A DNA stretch of 64,000 nt from Torreya grandis (GCA_037957365.1 JARHVA010001923.1:1771501-1835500); one strand, 5' to 3'; positions 1 through 13,566 are shown, counted from the first letter of the stretch. The notes: a model not told the origin generated them from the letters alone. A program made the numbers and translations.

Positions 1-1657
1 CATAGTTCCCCTGCATTATTTCCCCAAAAAGGGGTGGCCCTCCCTTCATATATGGGTAGATAATTATGGTATGAGAATCTAAAGTAACAAACCAAAACCC
101 ATGTGTTGAAGACATATAATACATAATGTGTAACATCAATAAATCCATTCTAATATGATATCACACAAATAAAATAGCTATATCAATATATGAAATTACA
201 ATGTTTATCAAACATTACTTTTTCCAAAGTTTTAATTATATTTGATCTCTAAGATCAGTCAAATTCATACACACCACTTGATCAGATTACCCCTTATCTT
301 ACATTGATGGTGATAATTAAGCTAGTGGAATTTGTACACTTCTTAATTAAGGCCATCAATGAAATATTTAGTGAAATAAACACTAATACAAAAACTAATA
401 GATTCATTATTTATATTTCACTTTATCTAATAAAAAATATGCTAAATACTAATATATCACAAAAATTCATTTAATCCATCAAATTAAGTGAATGGAATCC
501 AAGAATCTAGTTTATTATAAATAATAAACATAATAAAAAAATAGTCTTCAATATAACACATCATCTGGGTCATGAATATCTAGACCGCTAGTTGCTTTAT
601 CCATTAGACAATTTATAATACTATTTCTCCAAAAAATAATATTATAACCCTAGATAATAAATTTTTCATATTATTCATATAACAATATCTAGTCCATACA
701 TACAATTATGTTATGTATTTGACCTCATAAATACAATGAATGTTTTATATTTAAACATTCAAATGCTTTTATAACCACCAAATATAAACAAGGATATATT
801 ATTCACTGTTATAACAATTATAACATACTTGTATGCATAATATATATTTATATATTAATTCATACATAAAATTATATTAAACATACTTCATTTATAAAGT
901 ACATTACTAAGGTGACATCCACTATCTTTCACCTTAGAGTGTACTATATACACAAAGTATAGTCAAATTATAAACAAAGACCCCATAAATTTTTTATTAA
1001 GTTGAAGAAATTCCATTTCCCATGATAAATAAATACACATAATTTTTATAATTTAATCTCATTTATCATTTATCTTTCATCATATTCAAATAATTTTAAA
1101 TCAAAAAAATCATTCATGATTTTCCAATTGTATGAAATTCATAAGTGTAAATATAACTAAACACAGCCACCTTTACCCTATTCAGGTTTTAACAAAGCAA
1201 TAATTAATACACATTCAAATACCTACTTAGGTATTGATGGTAATATATTGTATTTTTCCAACTAAGACAAACTTAACTCAAATATGATTAAATAATATTG
1301 TTATACAAATGAACCTATAGGAACCCATATGCCAAACCCCTTTATGAACTATGCAATATATATACATAGTTCATATTAATAACAACTATACATAGTCCCA
1401 TTCATGTATGAGCAATGTTCATAAAATAATTAAACTTAGACATAATAACATTATCAATCCACTAATATTCATATTTTTATAAATCTAAAATAGTAATCCA
1501 ATAGTCGAGTTATCATTTGCCCATACTTGGGTAATACCAAATGATTATGTAGAAGATCCCAATTTCTATAAAATTTATTATGGATAATTAAGATTTCATA
1601 ACTGATTTTTAAATTCTAACTAAAATTTAAGCCCAATAAAATAACCATTATTAGAAT
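1..1657 (-). repeat. TyA 3' LTR, distal part, truncated by window start
   Basis: Bases 1-1340 align with 40008-41325 of the 5' LTR (shared stretches include TCATATATGGGTAGATAAT and the run of AT-rich blocks that follows). About 0.9 kb of the LTR lies left of the window. Bases 1340-1657, plus a piece after CopA (11411-11500), have no counterpart in the 5' LTR, where a TA-rich tract occurs at the matching place; this is most simply a deletion in the 5' LTR. There is no gene here: the short ORFs are AT-rich and unrelated to any family. Confidence 0.8.
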
Positions 1658-4515
1658 TAAAATGACTGAGAGGGGGGTGAATCAGTCTTCAAAACTTTTT
1701 CAACTTTCCTTTATCATTCATGAACTATCAAAACAATAGAGTAAACTAGCAACACATTAAGATCCATGAAAATGAAACAAAAGCGTAACACATAGAACAC
1801 ATATTTGAGTGGAAAACCCTTAAGGGTAAGAAAACCCACTGATGATGCAAGTGGACTATAGTCATATTAATACAAACATTAAGATTTATTGAAGCATCAA
1901 CTTCACTTGGAGCACCAACCCCAACTAGCAAAGCACCAACTCAACTAGGCTTTAGCAAGCACCCACTTACAAGGAGGCACCAACCCTATAGATGACTCAA
2001 CATAAAATCATCCACCTCAAACCCTTGATCACCTTTATAACACTTTATTTCTCATATAACATATGATGATCTGCTTCTTTAGCTCTTCACACACTCCTAT
2101 CTTTCTCAAATTGGTCTCTAGCCTTCTTCACTCAATTAGCCCTCTTATTAACTTGGTTAGGTCATATGAAATTGATAATAATATATATTAATACTTCATA
2201 TATTAATGATGGTTTATATTCACCTTCATTATTTTCTACAAGACCTCCTTTATCTCTTCAAAGTTTTATCTCATTCACTTCAACTAGCCTTGTTCTTATA
2301 CTAGGTTCTTGCTCATACACTCCTTGGTCGACCATACACACTTGCACATTTATATTTAAAAAATAATAGGACTTATTAAATTCCAAAAATATTAATCAAA
2401 CATTAAAAAATGTTGGTCATATTATATAGGACCAAAACCCCTTTTAGGCCTTAACAAGACCTAATTCAATTAGGCCTTCATTAGCACATGTTACCCTTTG
2501 AAGACCTTAGAATAATCTCATACTTATTACATGGAAGTAACATATAATATTAACCATAAATATACCCATAAAAATATCATTTTATTTTCATGATACCTTT
2601 TATATCCAACCACCACTTGAAGCATGCCATAAACACTATTCACAATTAGCCCTGTGCATACCCAAAAAATCTATCTTAAACAACTAAAACAAAAAAAAAA
2701 TTGTATAAAAACCATAGTAAAAAATAATATAAATATAAAATTAAATACCTCAAAAAATTAACAAAGATAATTATACTTCATTATATATGGCAAAAGGACT
2801 CAAACCTTCTTCTGTAAGTAGCCCACTCAGAACTACCAACTTGCCTCAAAACATAGTCATGAAAACAAAGACCTAAAACACATGTAAAACCAATTTAAAA
2901 GATTAAAAATGGATTTATATGATCCTATGATGTCATTATATTATTATTAGATAGATATATAATATTTTCAAATGATAAATTGGTCTTGCAGACCAATCTC
3001 ATAATCTTGTATCTCATTATCTCATTTGAACTAGATAGGTCAACTTATGAGCAATAATTTCATAATATACAATGATATCCAAAAAAAATATCCAAAATTA
3101 AAATATAATAAATTTATTGAAAAACATATCCATAAATTTATATTAATCCCAAATCCATGATAACACATCCCTAATCAACTTCTCACTTCTGCCTAGTTTT
3201 CTCACTATTTACACCATTAGGTCTATTAGTGATTGGTCAAATTGGATGAATATTTTAACACCCCCAAGGGATAAAATATTATCATAAACCAAAATTTTCA
3301 TAAAATACAAGTCTCAAGATTTAACCTTCATTAATTTGGTAGTGTTGACTTGGTCAACTCTGACTGGTACATTAAATCTTTGAGAAATAAGGGCTTTTTT
3401 TAAGGGTCCACTCACTCACTTGACAAACCAATAACACCTAAATGTTCCTTATAGAGTTTTATAAATGATCCAATCACTTAAATATACATACCAAACCATT
3501 CTAAGTACTTTATAACAATATCTTTCACATCAAATCATTGTTAGGGTTATATAAAGGGTTAACATTATTTCTAATGTTAATGATTGTTCATAAAGTATTT
3601 CCCCTTATTTCAAAAACTAATTCCTATAGATATTATCTAGGACCATTATCCATATATCATAAATATATTATGTTCCCATGCAAAGGTTACATGTTCTAAT
3701 GAACACTTGAAAGTTCTCAGGCTGAGAACCCTTCATCTTTGTACTTGAGAAACCTTAAAACCATGTTTCATGTCTTTTTTTGCAAACTTTGACCTTATAA
3801 TTGGTAAAAACACATATAAAAACCTATCACACCATTTAAAATTCCAAAATAGTCATTATTTCCTTAGAAACTAATCCTGATACGCCATCTATTTTTCATC
3901 TCTCTCTTTGTTCTTTAGGCCTTGACCTACAAGTCACATTAGGCCTTAAAACTGACCTTCAAGTCTCTTTCCATGTGTTATACACATCATATACATTATC
4001 ATACAAAATATATCATACTAAAAAAAATGTCAAATATTATTCATATGTCTTATCAATATCTCATGTTGCCTCATTAGGCCAAGCAGGGTCTAGAGGTGGT
4101 CTAGTTACATACTAAGTTTGGAGGTCTTACCCCTATAGGATTACCCTAAGACTCACTTGAGTATACTAAAGACTCATAATCATGATAAAACAACCTTATA
4201 CATCCTCTTATGAATCTTTTCATCCATATCACGAGTTTAACGAGCTCATATCCTCTTATAAGGTCTCTTTATGTAATGACCAGTGTCATGACTAGGCTTC
4301 TCAAGATCTTAAAACTTGACAACTGACCTTGAAACACTTCTTGATGCTCTTATACCTTGATCACATGACTGATATGCTCCTTATACAATGTAATACTTCT
4401 CAATGATGCTACTAAATAATAAAAATCTTCAATAACCTCATTAATACCTTTATTAAGAACCTTTGAAATCAATGACAACATTAATGTCAAACTTCAACAA
4501 TAGGAACAGTGCTCA
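1658..4515 (-). repeat. CopA 3' LTR
   Basis: Pairs with 8537-11410 along its whole length; both begin with a block containing TGACT(G/A)AGAGGGGGG followed by TTATCATTCATGAACTATC, and end with ACTTCAACAA and GAACA motifs. It contains no coding sequence. Several small ORFs inside it are not conserved between the two LTRs. Confidence 0.85.
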
Positions 4516-4530
4516 ATAATCTCCCCCTTT
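4516..4530 (-). other. CopA polypurine tract
   Basis: On the element strand the sequence reads AAAGGGGGAGATTAT directly before the 3' LTR. This is the usual form of plant copia polypurine tracts, which prime plus-strand DNA synthesis, and it sets the element's orientation. Confidence 0.82.
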
Positions 4531-4999
4531 GTCATTGATGGAAAAACATATTGTATACTAATCATTTTTATCTCCCCATTCTTGTCTTTCTCCCTCTTTG
4601 ACATAAATGACAAAGTGTTGTCTGCAACTCCTCGAATCACATTCCTTGTAACCAAAATACTCAACATACAAGACTTATGAGTTTATGAGACATAATATAA
4701 ACATACCCCCTATCTCCATGCCTACCTTTTTGTAAAAACTCTCATGTTATTGGAGATAATGATCATGATTATCTTTCACTAAGTTTTTGACTTTTTCAAT
4801 GATTGTTAGGGGTAGGAATTACACCTAATTTCTATCTTAGGTATTCAAAAGTTACCTTTGGAAGTGGTTTGGTCAAGATGTCTATAATCTAAATCTTTAT
4901 AGAAACATATACAATTTTGACACTTTATTTAATTACCTGATATCTTAAAAAATGATACCTGATGGGAATGTGTTTTTTCCTTGAGTACATAATAGGGTT

Positions 5000-5443
5000 C
5001 TTTGAGATGTTTATGGTACTTGTATTATCATAATAGATAGAGATAAGACCATCATACTCCATCTCGTAGTTTTTTAGGGTCTGTCTCATCCATAAGGCCT
5101 AATTGTAACATGAATCTAATATAATGTACTCATCATCATAAGTGGAAAAAGATACTAATGATTACTTCTTGCTTATCCATGAAACTAGGTACCCACCTAG
5201 AAAGAAGGTTCCCCCATTGGTACTATTCCTAGCATCTATGCTTCCTACCCAATCTTCATCTATGTAGGCCATAAAATTTAACTCCTTACTTCTTGGATAC
5301 CACAATTCATACTCCATAGTTTCCTTGAGATACTTGAGTATCCTTCTAATTTTTTGTAGATGATTCTCCTTTGGATATTCTTGAAACCTTCTCAAAAGAT
5401 GTATTACTTGCATGATGTCAGGTTTAAAGTCAGTGGTGTACAA
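5000..5443 (-). pseudogene. pol: CopA RNase H domain (pol C-terminus)
   Basis: The minus-strand frame 5443-5162 encodes a copia RNase H. It opens with the connection region (RRFQEYPKENHLQKIRRILKYL), then an Asp-containing segment ending DEDWVGSIDARNSTNGG, the counterpart of the usual D-x-D-W-A-G-x-x-x-x-R-x-S-T-x-G signature, then SWISKK. Downstream, to about 5000, further matches continue through stops (DDEYI, ALWMR, the usual 'H' tract of copia RNase H). It joins RT at about 5445. It is broken by stops and so is a pseudogene. Confidence 0.85.
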
Positions 5444-5449
5444 TAAAAT

Positions 5450-6150
5450 TCAAATAATTGACCTATATGACATATAATTGATCTTTAGAGACTCATATTC
5501 ATTTCTAAACTTACATCTTATGATCATGGGTGTACTAATTTCCTTGAAATATTTCATCTCAAACTTCTTCAACATCTCTCTTATGTATTTAGATTGTGAG
5601 ATGAATATACTTTTTTTAGATTGAGTGATTTTCAACCAAATAAATAATTATAGTTCTCCTATTATGGACATTTAAAACTCTTTCTTCATCACCTATTCAA
5701 AGGCTTTGGTTATGTTCTCATTATTTCCACCAAATATGATGTCATCCACATAGACAACTACAATCATTTGATGGTCATATTCTATCTTGATGTATAGATT
5801 ACTATATATAACTCCTCTTTTGAATCTTTGATCCAACAAATACTTGTCTAATCTAGCATACCAAGCTCTAGGATATTGATTTAGACCATATATATCCTTT
5901 TTCAACTTATAAACACAATATTTGTCATCTAATAGTGATATATCTTTAGGTTGCTAAATGTACACTTCCTATTCCAAATTTTCATTCAAAAAGGTAGATT
6001 TAACATCCATCTAGTATACCTTGAATCCTTTGAATCATACATATGCTATAAATAGTCTAATGGCCTCCAATATTGATATTGGTGTAAAGGTATCCTCAAA
6101 TTCTATCCCTTAAACTTGTGCATATCTGTTACATACCAATCTATCCTTGT
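5450..6150 (-). pseudogene. pol: CopA reverse transcriptase
   Basis: The minus frames contain the copia RT block starting DVKSAFLNENLE (about 6010), then KKDIYGLNQYPRAWYARLDKYL (5905-5840) and an intact catalytic YVDDIIFG motif near 5735-5760. The thumb segment SQSKYIREMLKKFEMKYFKE follows at 5595-5535. The family copies RNA into DNA in virus-like particles. The frame is interrupted by stops near 5690, 5640 and 5445 and by a shift between pieces. The retained YVDD shows decay by scattered mutation rather than loss of the active site. Confidence 0.88.
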
Positions 6151-6549
6151 TCCTAGTGACTTCTCTATATTCATTCAGCTTATTTCTAAACACTCATTTT
6201 TTGCCAATGACATTCTTGTCTTTAGGCCTAAAACCAGTTCCCAAATCTCATTATTCTCTATTTAATCTCATCATTCATATCACCTATCCAAAATTTGTCT
6301 TTTTTTACTTCTATAAGACTCTTAGGTTCAATCTTGGATAATAGAGAAACATTCTCTTGATTTATACTACTACCAGTCTTCTCCTCACTTGCATACCTGC
6401 ATTTTTATTACCAATGATATGAGATTTAGGGTGATATCTTTGAATATATCTTGAGGGTAATTTTGAGTCTCATCTCTCTTCAACTTATTCTTCCTCATCA
6501 ACCTCTATAGTGTCCTTTTCATTCTTAAAGTCCTAATTATATAAAGTGC

Positions 6550-7530
6550 TCTTTGAATGTGAGTGAGATTTCCTTATCTCATCAGTCTTCACATTGGAGC
6601 TTTCCATTATCTTTTGTAGTCTATTGTTATAACATACATAGGTTTATCTCATTGATGAGTATCATAATAATATGCCTTAATCATATCTAGAATAAAACTT
6701 ACCCAAGTCATCATAATCTCTTTTGATGAAACATTTTATCCCAAACACTCTAATGTTTTCGACATTGGCAAGTTTTCCCTTTCATAGTTAATAAAGAGTC
6801 TTATTGACATTATTCCTTATCTATACTTTATTAAAAATGTATAAAATAGTGTTTACTACCCCTCTACAATATCCATCAGATAATATAGAATCATTTAGCA
6901 TAGTTATATCCATTTCTTGAATTATCATATTATTCCTTTTCACTACGCCATTATGTTGAGGTGTCATAGATGCTAAAAATTGTCTCCTTATTCCATTAAC
7001 CTCATAGAAGTCATCTAACTCATTGGATAAAAAACATCCTCCTAGGCTCTTGATCTTCCTATTCTTCTCATTCTCAGAAAAAGCCTTGAGTGTCTTGAAC
7101 TTGTCAAGAGCTTATGACTTTTCTTTCAAGAATGTAACCCAAGTAATTCTTGTGTAATCGTCTATGAGTAACATGAAGTATCTATCTCTTTGAATTCTTT
7201 GAATTATTGTACACCTATAGAGATTAGTGTGTATTATCTCCAAGGTTCTTGTAGTAGAGTACTCCTTAGAATTGAACCTTCTTCTATTCTATTTACCATG
7301 ATGGCAAGCCTTACACAATATGTTTATAGGTTTGGTGATATTAAGCATGTTATTCATAGAATTATTAATTATAATATTGACCAAGTTGTAAAATTTTAGG
7401 TGACCTAACCTTTTTTACCATATCCAAATTTCATCTATCTTTCTCATGAATCATCTCTCCTTCTTGATCTCATTCAATACATATAGGTTGTTCTCAATCC
7501 TCTTAGCGTTAGTAATGAGCCTACATGATT
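6550..7530 (-). pseudogene. pol: CopA integrase
   Basis: Read on the minus strand, the region gives YFMLLIDDYTRITWVTFLKE (about 7180-7115), then KFKTLKAFSENEKNRKIKS, NGIRRQFLASMTPQHNGVV, and QEMDITMLND near 6905. This is the copia integrase core order. The first catalytic Asp (in LIDDYTR) is present. The segment normally carrying the second Asp (R-S-D-R-G-G-E-F) is shortened and altered to KSLGGCFLSNE, and the Glu of the V-E-R-K-N motif reads Lys (VVKRNN). Two of the three DDE residues therefore appear lost, and integration activity is not expected. Confidence 0.83.
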
Positions 7531-7813
7531 TTGCTCTCCTTATCTAACACCTTCTATAATGAAATGTTAATGTGTGTCCTTTATTTAAAATTTGAATTAA
7601 ACTAAGTATATTATGTTTTAAATCTTCCAAATAGAACACATTTTGAGTCTTTGTCATTCCATTTTCCAAAATCAAGACACCCTTGCCAATTATATTGGTA
7701 GTTGTCTCATCTCTAAACCTCATTGTTCTTACAACATTATTTTTTAAAGAGATGAACTTGTTTCTATCTCTTATTGTGTGTCTTGATTGACCACTATCTA
7801 TATTACATTTCAT
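7400..7813 (-). pseudogene. pol: CopA aspartic protease and gag-pre-integrase segment
   Basis: The minus ORF 7813-7544 begins MKCNIDSGQSRHTIRDRNKF, matching the copia retropepsin D-S-G-C-S-R-H-M signature with Gln where Cys is usual. It is followed by the IIGKG and DLKHNILSLIQILNKGH blocks that typically link protease to the gag-pre-integrase domain. Further left, the HL-x-F-N-K-L type gag-pre-integrase motif is recognisable but degenerate. The protease would cleave the gag-pol polyprotein. It is open over 89 codons but isolated by stops on both sides. Confidence 0.85.
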
Positions 7814-7849
7814 TCCTTCATCTTGAATGTGAAAGAAAGTCTGAGCTAG

Positions 7850-8500
7850 TATAGAGTCCTTTTTGGTCTTTTGTTCCTCCTTGGCAAATAGTCCATCTTA
7901 CTTCTTGAGCTCAATCAGATCCATCCTAACTTTCTTTGGATTCCATACCAATGTTTTATCCTTATTATGCATTCTAATATCTTTATATGTCATGTTGAAT
8001 CTTGTGGACCTTCTAATTATTTTATAGTAAATTCTTACAATTTGTCCTATATTATGATAGATGTAGAAAACAACATTTATATACTTACCATTATTCCTTG
8101 ATGAATTCTCCTCTATTTCATTGGGATAATTGATTAGTATTTTTAGGTTATTACTCTTGACTTGTTCTGGCTTCTCACACTCTCAAATTTTCTCATTTTA
8201 TCTATGAGTTTTTCATGCTCAACCTTCAAGGAATTTAGCTCTATCTTTAACTAGTCGTACTCAACTAACTTTAACTTACACCTTGCATTGACTTCTTCTA
8301 ACTAATTCCTGAGATCCTTGATAGTCTTCTCTTGATATTTCAAAACATTAAATGCACTTATGATCTCAGTTTCAAGGTCTACTCTATCTTCTCCTTCTTT
8401 ATTGTCATAAAAGACTTCTTCATCATATATGTTGTCTTCTTCTTGTTGATCAAAAGATATCTTGTTCTTCTTAAGGTCACCTTCAAGTGGTTAGAATTAT
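7850..8500 (-). pseudogene. gag: CopA gag C-terminal remnant with coiled coil
   Basis: The minus strand shows an acidic stretch (DQQEEDNIYDEEVFYDNKE, about 8455-8400) followed by a heptad-rich coiled coil (ETEIISAFNVLKYQEKTIKD, then LKIELNSLKVEHEKLIDKM, about 8370-8200). This layout is usual for the C-terminal part of SIRE/Tork gag polyproteins. The N-terminal capsid domain that should lie between here and the 5' LTR is absent: only some 40 bases separate this remnant from the primer-site region, so about 1 kb of gag seems deleted. No intact CCHC knuckle was found. Confidence 0.6.
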
Positions 8501-8513
8501 CTAAGAGGACCAA

Positions 8514-8525
8514 GATATAATACCT
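8514..8525 (-). other. CopA candidate primer-binding site (degenerate)
   Basis: On the element strand this reads AGGTATTATATC, 8 of 12 matches to the initiator-Met primer site TGGTATCAGAGC, 11-17 bases from the 5' LTR depending on where the LTR end is placed. It is the right kind of site in the right place but too decayed to be certain. Confidence 0.45.
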
Positions 8526-8536
8526 ATTATTTTAAG

Positions 8537-10354
8537 CACAATGACTAAGAGGGGGGTGTGAATCATTCTTCAAAAAAATTCAACTTTACTTTATCATTCA
8601 TGAACTATCAAAACAATATAGTGAACTAGCAACACATTAAGATTCATGAGCATAACACATATAACACTTAATTGAGTGGGAAACCCTCAAAGGGAATAAA
8701 ACCCACTAATTAATCAAATGGAATATATTCATATAGTAAAAATATCAATATTTAGTGAAGCACTAACTTCACTTGAGCACCAACACCAACTAACTAAGTA
8801 CCAACTTAGATAGGCCTTAAAAATTACACACTTGTAAGGAGGTACCAACCCTTAGATGACTCAAAACAAATTAAACCACATAAAACCCTTTATCACCTTT
8901 ATAACACCTTTTTTATCATATAAAATATGATTATCTCCTTCTTTAGCTCTTCATGCACTCCTATCTTTCTCAAACTGGTCTCTAGCCTTCTTCACTCAAT
9001 TAGCCCTCTTCTTGACTTGGTTAGGTCATATGAACTTGATAATAATATATAATACACATATATTATATTCATAATGGTTTATATACACCTTATTAATGTT
9101 CTACAATACCTCCTTCATCTCTTTAAATTTCTATCTCATTTGCTACAACTCTCTCTATCTCTAACTAGACTATTAGGCCTTGTTCTTATACTAGGTTCTT
9201 GGTCATAAACACTTTAAAATTTATATTTATTTGAAAATATTACTTATTACATGCCAAAAATATGAATCAAACATTAAAAAATGTTAGTCATAGTATATAA
9301 GACCCAAACCTCTTTTAGGCCATAAGGAAACCTAATTCAATTATGCCTTCATTATCACATGTTACCCTTTGAACACATTAGAATACTCTAATGCTTATCA
9401 AATAGAATTAAAATATAATATAACACTTAAATTTACACATAAAAATCTTATATTATGTCCATGACACCTTTTACCTCCAACCACCACTTGAAGCATGTTA
9501 TGAGCACTGTTCACAATTAGGCCTGTGCATACCTACAAAATCTATCTTGAACAACTAAACCAAAAACACAATATTGTCAAAAAAACAAGGAAAAAAACAA
9601 TATAAAAATAACCTTAAATACCTATAAAAATTCACCAAGTTAAATATACTTCACTAAATAGGGTGAAAGGACTCAAACCCTCTTTTAAAAGTAGCCCACT
9701 TAGAACTACCAACTAGCCTCAAAACACAGTCATAGAAATAAAGATCTAAAACACATGTAGAACCACTTGAATATATACATGATGAATTAATATTATATTA
9801 TTATATAATTATAATATTATCATATAGATAGTTAATATGGTAAAATGATAATATTGGTCTTGCAAACTAATCTCATTGTCTCATTTAAACTAGGCAGGTC
9901 AACTTATGAGCAACATTTTCATCATATACAATGATATCCAAAGAAAATATAAAAAATTAACATTTAATAAAGTTATTTAAAAACACATCCATTCAATTTT
10001 ATTCATCCCTAATCTATGATAACACATCCCTAATCAACTTCTCACTTTTGCCTGGTTTTCTCACTATCTGCACCATTAGGTCTATTAATGATTGGTCAAC
10101 TTGGATGAATAGTTTAGAAACCATGAGGTATAAATTATTATCAAAAGCCACAATTTTAATAAAATAAAAGTCTCAATATTCAACATTCATCAATTTGGCA
10201 ACATTGACTTGGTCAATTCTAACTGCTACACCAAATCTTAGAAAAACAAGGCCTTTCCTATAGGCTTCACTGACTCACCTAACAAACCAATCACACCTAG
10301 AGGTGACTTATAGATTTGGATACATTATAAAACAACTTAAATAATATACCAAAC

Positions 10355-10403
<49 letters not shown>

Positions 10404-11410
10404 TTATAATAATATATTTCACATCAGGTCATTGTTAGGGTTTTAGAGAGGGTTAACACTATTTTTGGTGTTAACGATTATTCATAAAGGATTGATCCTT
10501 ATTTCCAAAAATAATTAATGTATATATTATTTATGACCCTTAAAAATATATAATAAATATATTATTTTCCCATGTATAAGTTACATGTGCCAATGAACAC
10601 TTGAAAGTTCTTCTCGAGTTGAGAACCCTTCATTCTATAAAATTGAGAAACCTCAAAACCACTTTTCATGTATTTTATTACAAATTTTTACCTAAAACAT
10701 GGTCAAAACACCTAAGAAAACTTATCACACCATTTAAAATTCTCAAATTCTCATTATGTCTTTATAAACTAATCTTGATACCCCATATATCACCATCTCT
10801 TTCTTTGCTCTTTAGGCCTTGACCTACAAGTCATATTAGGCATTAAAAATAACCTTAAATTCTCTTTCCATGTGATATGCACATCATATACATGCTCATA
10901 AAACATATCTAATACTCAAAAAATGTCAAATATTTTTCATATGTCTTGTCAACAACTCATGTTGCCTCATTAGGCTAAGTAGGGTCTAGAGGTGGTCTAG
11001 TACATACTAGGTTTGTAGGTTTTACCCCTATACGGTTACTCTAAAACTCATATAAATTATCCAAAGCCTCATATTCATTCTCAAACAACCTTATAAAACC
11101 TCTTATGCCTCTATGCACCCATATCAACAATCCACCAAGCTCATATATTATTACAAGGTCTCTTTATGCAATGACCAGTGTCATGACTAGGCTTCTCAAG
11201 ATCTTAAAACTTGACAACTAACCTTGAAACACTTCTTTATATTATTATACCTTGATCACATGTCTCAAATGATACTAAAATAAGTTCATAATTATCAATG
11301 ATGCTATTAAACAATAAAACTCTTGAATAACCTCTTGAATGCCTTTCTTAAGAAACTTTGACATCAATGACAACATTAATGCTAAACTTCAACAACATGA
11401 ACAATTCTAA
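8537..11410 (-). repeat. CopA 5' LTR
   Basis: Aligns end to end with 1658-4515. It differs mainly by point changes, small indels and a (TTA)n expansion. This LTR would have driven transcription leftwards. I could not place a TATA box with confidence in such AT-rich sequence. Confidence 0.85.
10355..10402. repeat. (TTA)n microsatellite
   Basis: About 16 uninterrupted TTA/ATT units. The matching place in the sister LTR (near 3500) has no such run, so the expansion arose after insertion of CopA. Confidence 0.95.
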
Positions 11411-11552
11411 AGAATATCATTTTATAACTATAATAAGCATAGTTTTGTTAAGTTCAACTTAATGAATTACAGTTATATATGTTTTAATGTATATATATAT
11501 GTGTGTATGTATACACTTCAAATTTAAGTTTGACAATCGATTATGGGGTATG

Positions 11553-11625
<73 letters not shown>

Positions 11626-13550
11626 TGTATTGGTATAAATATATATTTAATTTCATTAAAAACCCCATATTTTTAACCCCAAAAAGAGCACATTGGTTAA
11701 AATTTGAAGTATCTTATAGACATATACAATTGATTCTATTTTTAAAATACCCCAAGGAATATAAAACAACTTGGTTCAAGAAAAATATCTCAACTAAATT
11801 GTATATATATAACCTACAGAGTAAAATCCCATTTTGAACATTGAATTCAAATTTCTAAGGAAGGATAAGATAGATTTTTTAAAATTCTATTTATATCATG
11901 GCCAAGATATATTATTCCAATCCCAACCTTCCAAGGCTAAACTAGGTTGTATATAGGGTTTTGTGGAGGCTCAGCCCTCCCAAGGGCCCTATATACAGCC
12001 CATTGAAAATTTACAAAACTATAAACAATTGAATAACTAGTAACCCATGTAATTTGAAAACCCTTTATTAAAAATTGTCACACACATGTATTTAAATTAC
12101 AAAATTGACTTGATAAAACATATGATTGATAAAGAATGCTGAGCCAAAATCCAAGCCAATTCCTTATTTTAAGCTCTCCACCTTCTATCTTTTCCTCTTA
12201 AAATTTCATGAGTCTTGTGTTATGCATAGTTCCACTATCCTCTTTTATTTATTTTCAATCCTTTATTTTCTTCACCACTCCATATTCTTTATCTAATTAA
12301 ACTCATTCTGATATATGCATGCCCATATATCTTAACCAACTTATAGTTTGCCTCTATGCATACGGATAAAAACCCCATAATTTCCTCATAAAGAAATGCT
12401 TAACTGAAGTGAATGAATGATTAGTTTAACTAATCATTCTTGATGCTTCTAACAATCCCTAATTAATCATATATTATTTATTTTATCAAATATACATGGC
12501 AATGATCAATCCATCATCAACCACCTCAATCACATAAGTCAAATAATCCCTATGTTATATTCCATGTGCAACTTATCAGTTAATTGATATCTAATGTATT
12601 TCCACATGCAACTACTAACACAATAAATCATATAGCTTTGGTAATGAAACTATGCATATCAAGACTTAGAGTTTATGTTAAATGTTATCCACAACATACA
12701 TAACAATTACAATGATTTATAAAATCATTCAATAATTAATGTTAGTATATTTATTTTTATATATGAATATAAATACTTAAAATAAATAGTTAATCAAATA
12801 CAATCTCTTTAAAAATTGTGTTATTATCTTTTGACATTATAATGTAATTATCATAATATTAATGTTTAATTATTATTAATTAAATATTATAGATCAAATA
12901 ATTATTATGGAATTTGTCACAAAATTATAATGTTTTACTATTCATCCAAAGATAATAAGGCAATGATATAAATAAACACAAATAAACTCTTTCATTTATC
13001 CAAACAAGATGAGCTACGTAAGATCACAAAAATAATGAAATTACTCAAATAATCAACATGATCATAATCAATAGTTAATATTTTATCAAAAATCATACTA
13101 ATAATTATCTAAAGGAAAAGTACACAAAATATGCTATGCTAATCCATATCAAACAATTACAAAACATGATATACTAAGTGGTGTGTGTGGGTATTTCTAG
13201 ATTCATTCTCTATTGACTCCCAATGTCTCCATCTAACCACCATCTCTGATGATATTATCTAACTATCATGATCTAAGGGAAGAATCTATCATGAATCCAC
13301 CTCATACCAATGAAGGTAGTTAGCCTAAAACATCATTATATCCATAAAAATAATATTTTATAATAATCAAACATGATCACAAAATACAAAATATAAAAGT
13401 ACCGCTAACTCATAGCATCTAATCATATAAATTAAGTAACCCAAACTATCCCATAATCAACATATGTTATTAAGCTTAATCAACTAATCAACCACAATAA
13501 TCTATGGATTAAACATGTTATTTATCTTAGAGAGAAATTGGGATGTGACA
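11411..13550 (-). repeat. TyA 3' LTR, proximal part (resumes after CopA)
   Basis: Bases 11530-13550 align with 41340-43245 of the 5' LTR; shared landmarks include GAGGCTCAGCCCTCC-like sequence near 11965/41997 and the terminal AGAGAAAT-GATGTGACA. It keeps about 370 bases (12700-13070) that are replaced by a (TA)n tract in the 5' LTR at 42715. It ends at 13550 directly before the polypurine tract. No gene is present. Confidence 0.85.
11556..11622. repeat. (AC)n microsatellite
   Basis: About 33 perfect AC units inside the TyA 3' LTR. It generates apparent ORFs on both strands (poly His-Thr and poly Cys-Val) that are artefacts. The 5' LTR has GT/CA-rich hairpins at the matching place. Confidence 0.97.
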
Positions 13551-13566
13551 TCATTCCCCCTAAAGC
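13551..13566 (-). other. TyA polypurine tract
   Basis: Element-strand sequence TAGCTTTAGGGGGAATGA abuts the 3' LTR start TGTCACATC. The G-run followed by GA-rich sequence is the usual Ty3/gypsy plus-strand primer. Confidence 0.85.

Larger units (their letters stand above)
1658..11410 (-). mobile_element. CopA: Ty1/copia retrotransposon (SIRE/Tork-like) inserted in the TyA 3' LTR
   Basis: Two LTRs of about 2.86 kb flank a 4.0 kb body carrying, on the minus strand, a gag remnant, protease, integrase, RT and RNase H. The order PR-IN-RT-RH is diagnostic of Ty1/copia. A canonical polypurine tract precedes the left LTR. AGAAT occurs at 1653-1657 and again at 11411-11415 and is the best target-site duplication; the exact LTR ends are uncertain by about 5-10 bases because they are mutated. 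The body is shorter than in intact SIRE/Tork elements because the gag N-terminus is missing. Many stops and lost catalytic residues make it non-functional. Confidence 0.88.

Noticed and set aside
11459..11837. Overlapping ORFs on both strands with poly Cys-Val and poly His-Thr
   Set aside because: They are translations of the (AC)n microsatellite inside the TyA LTR.
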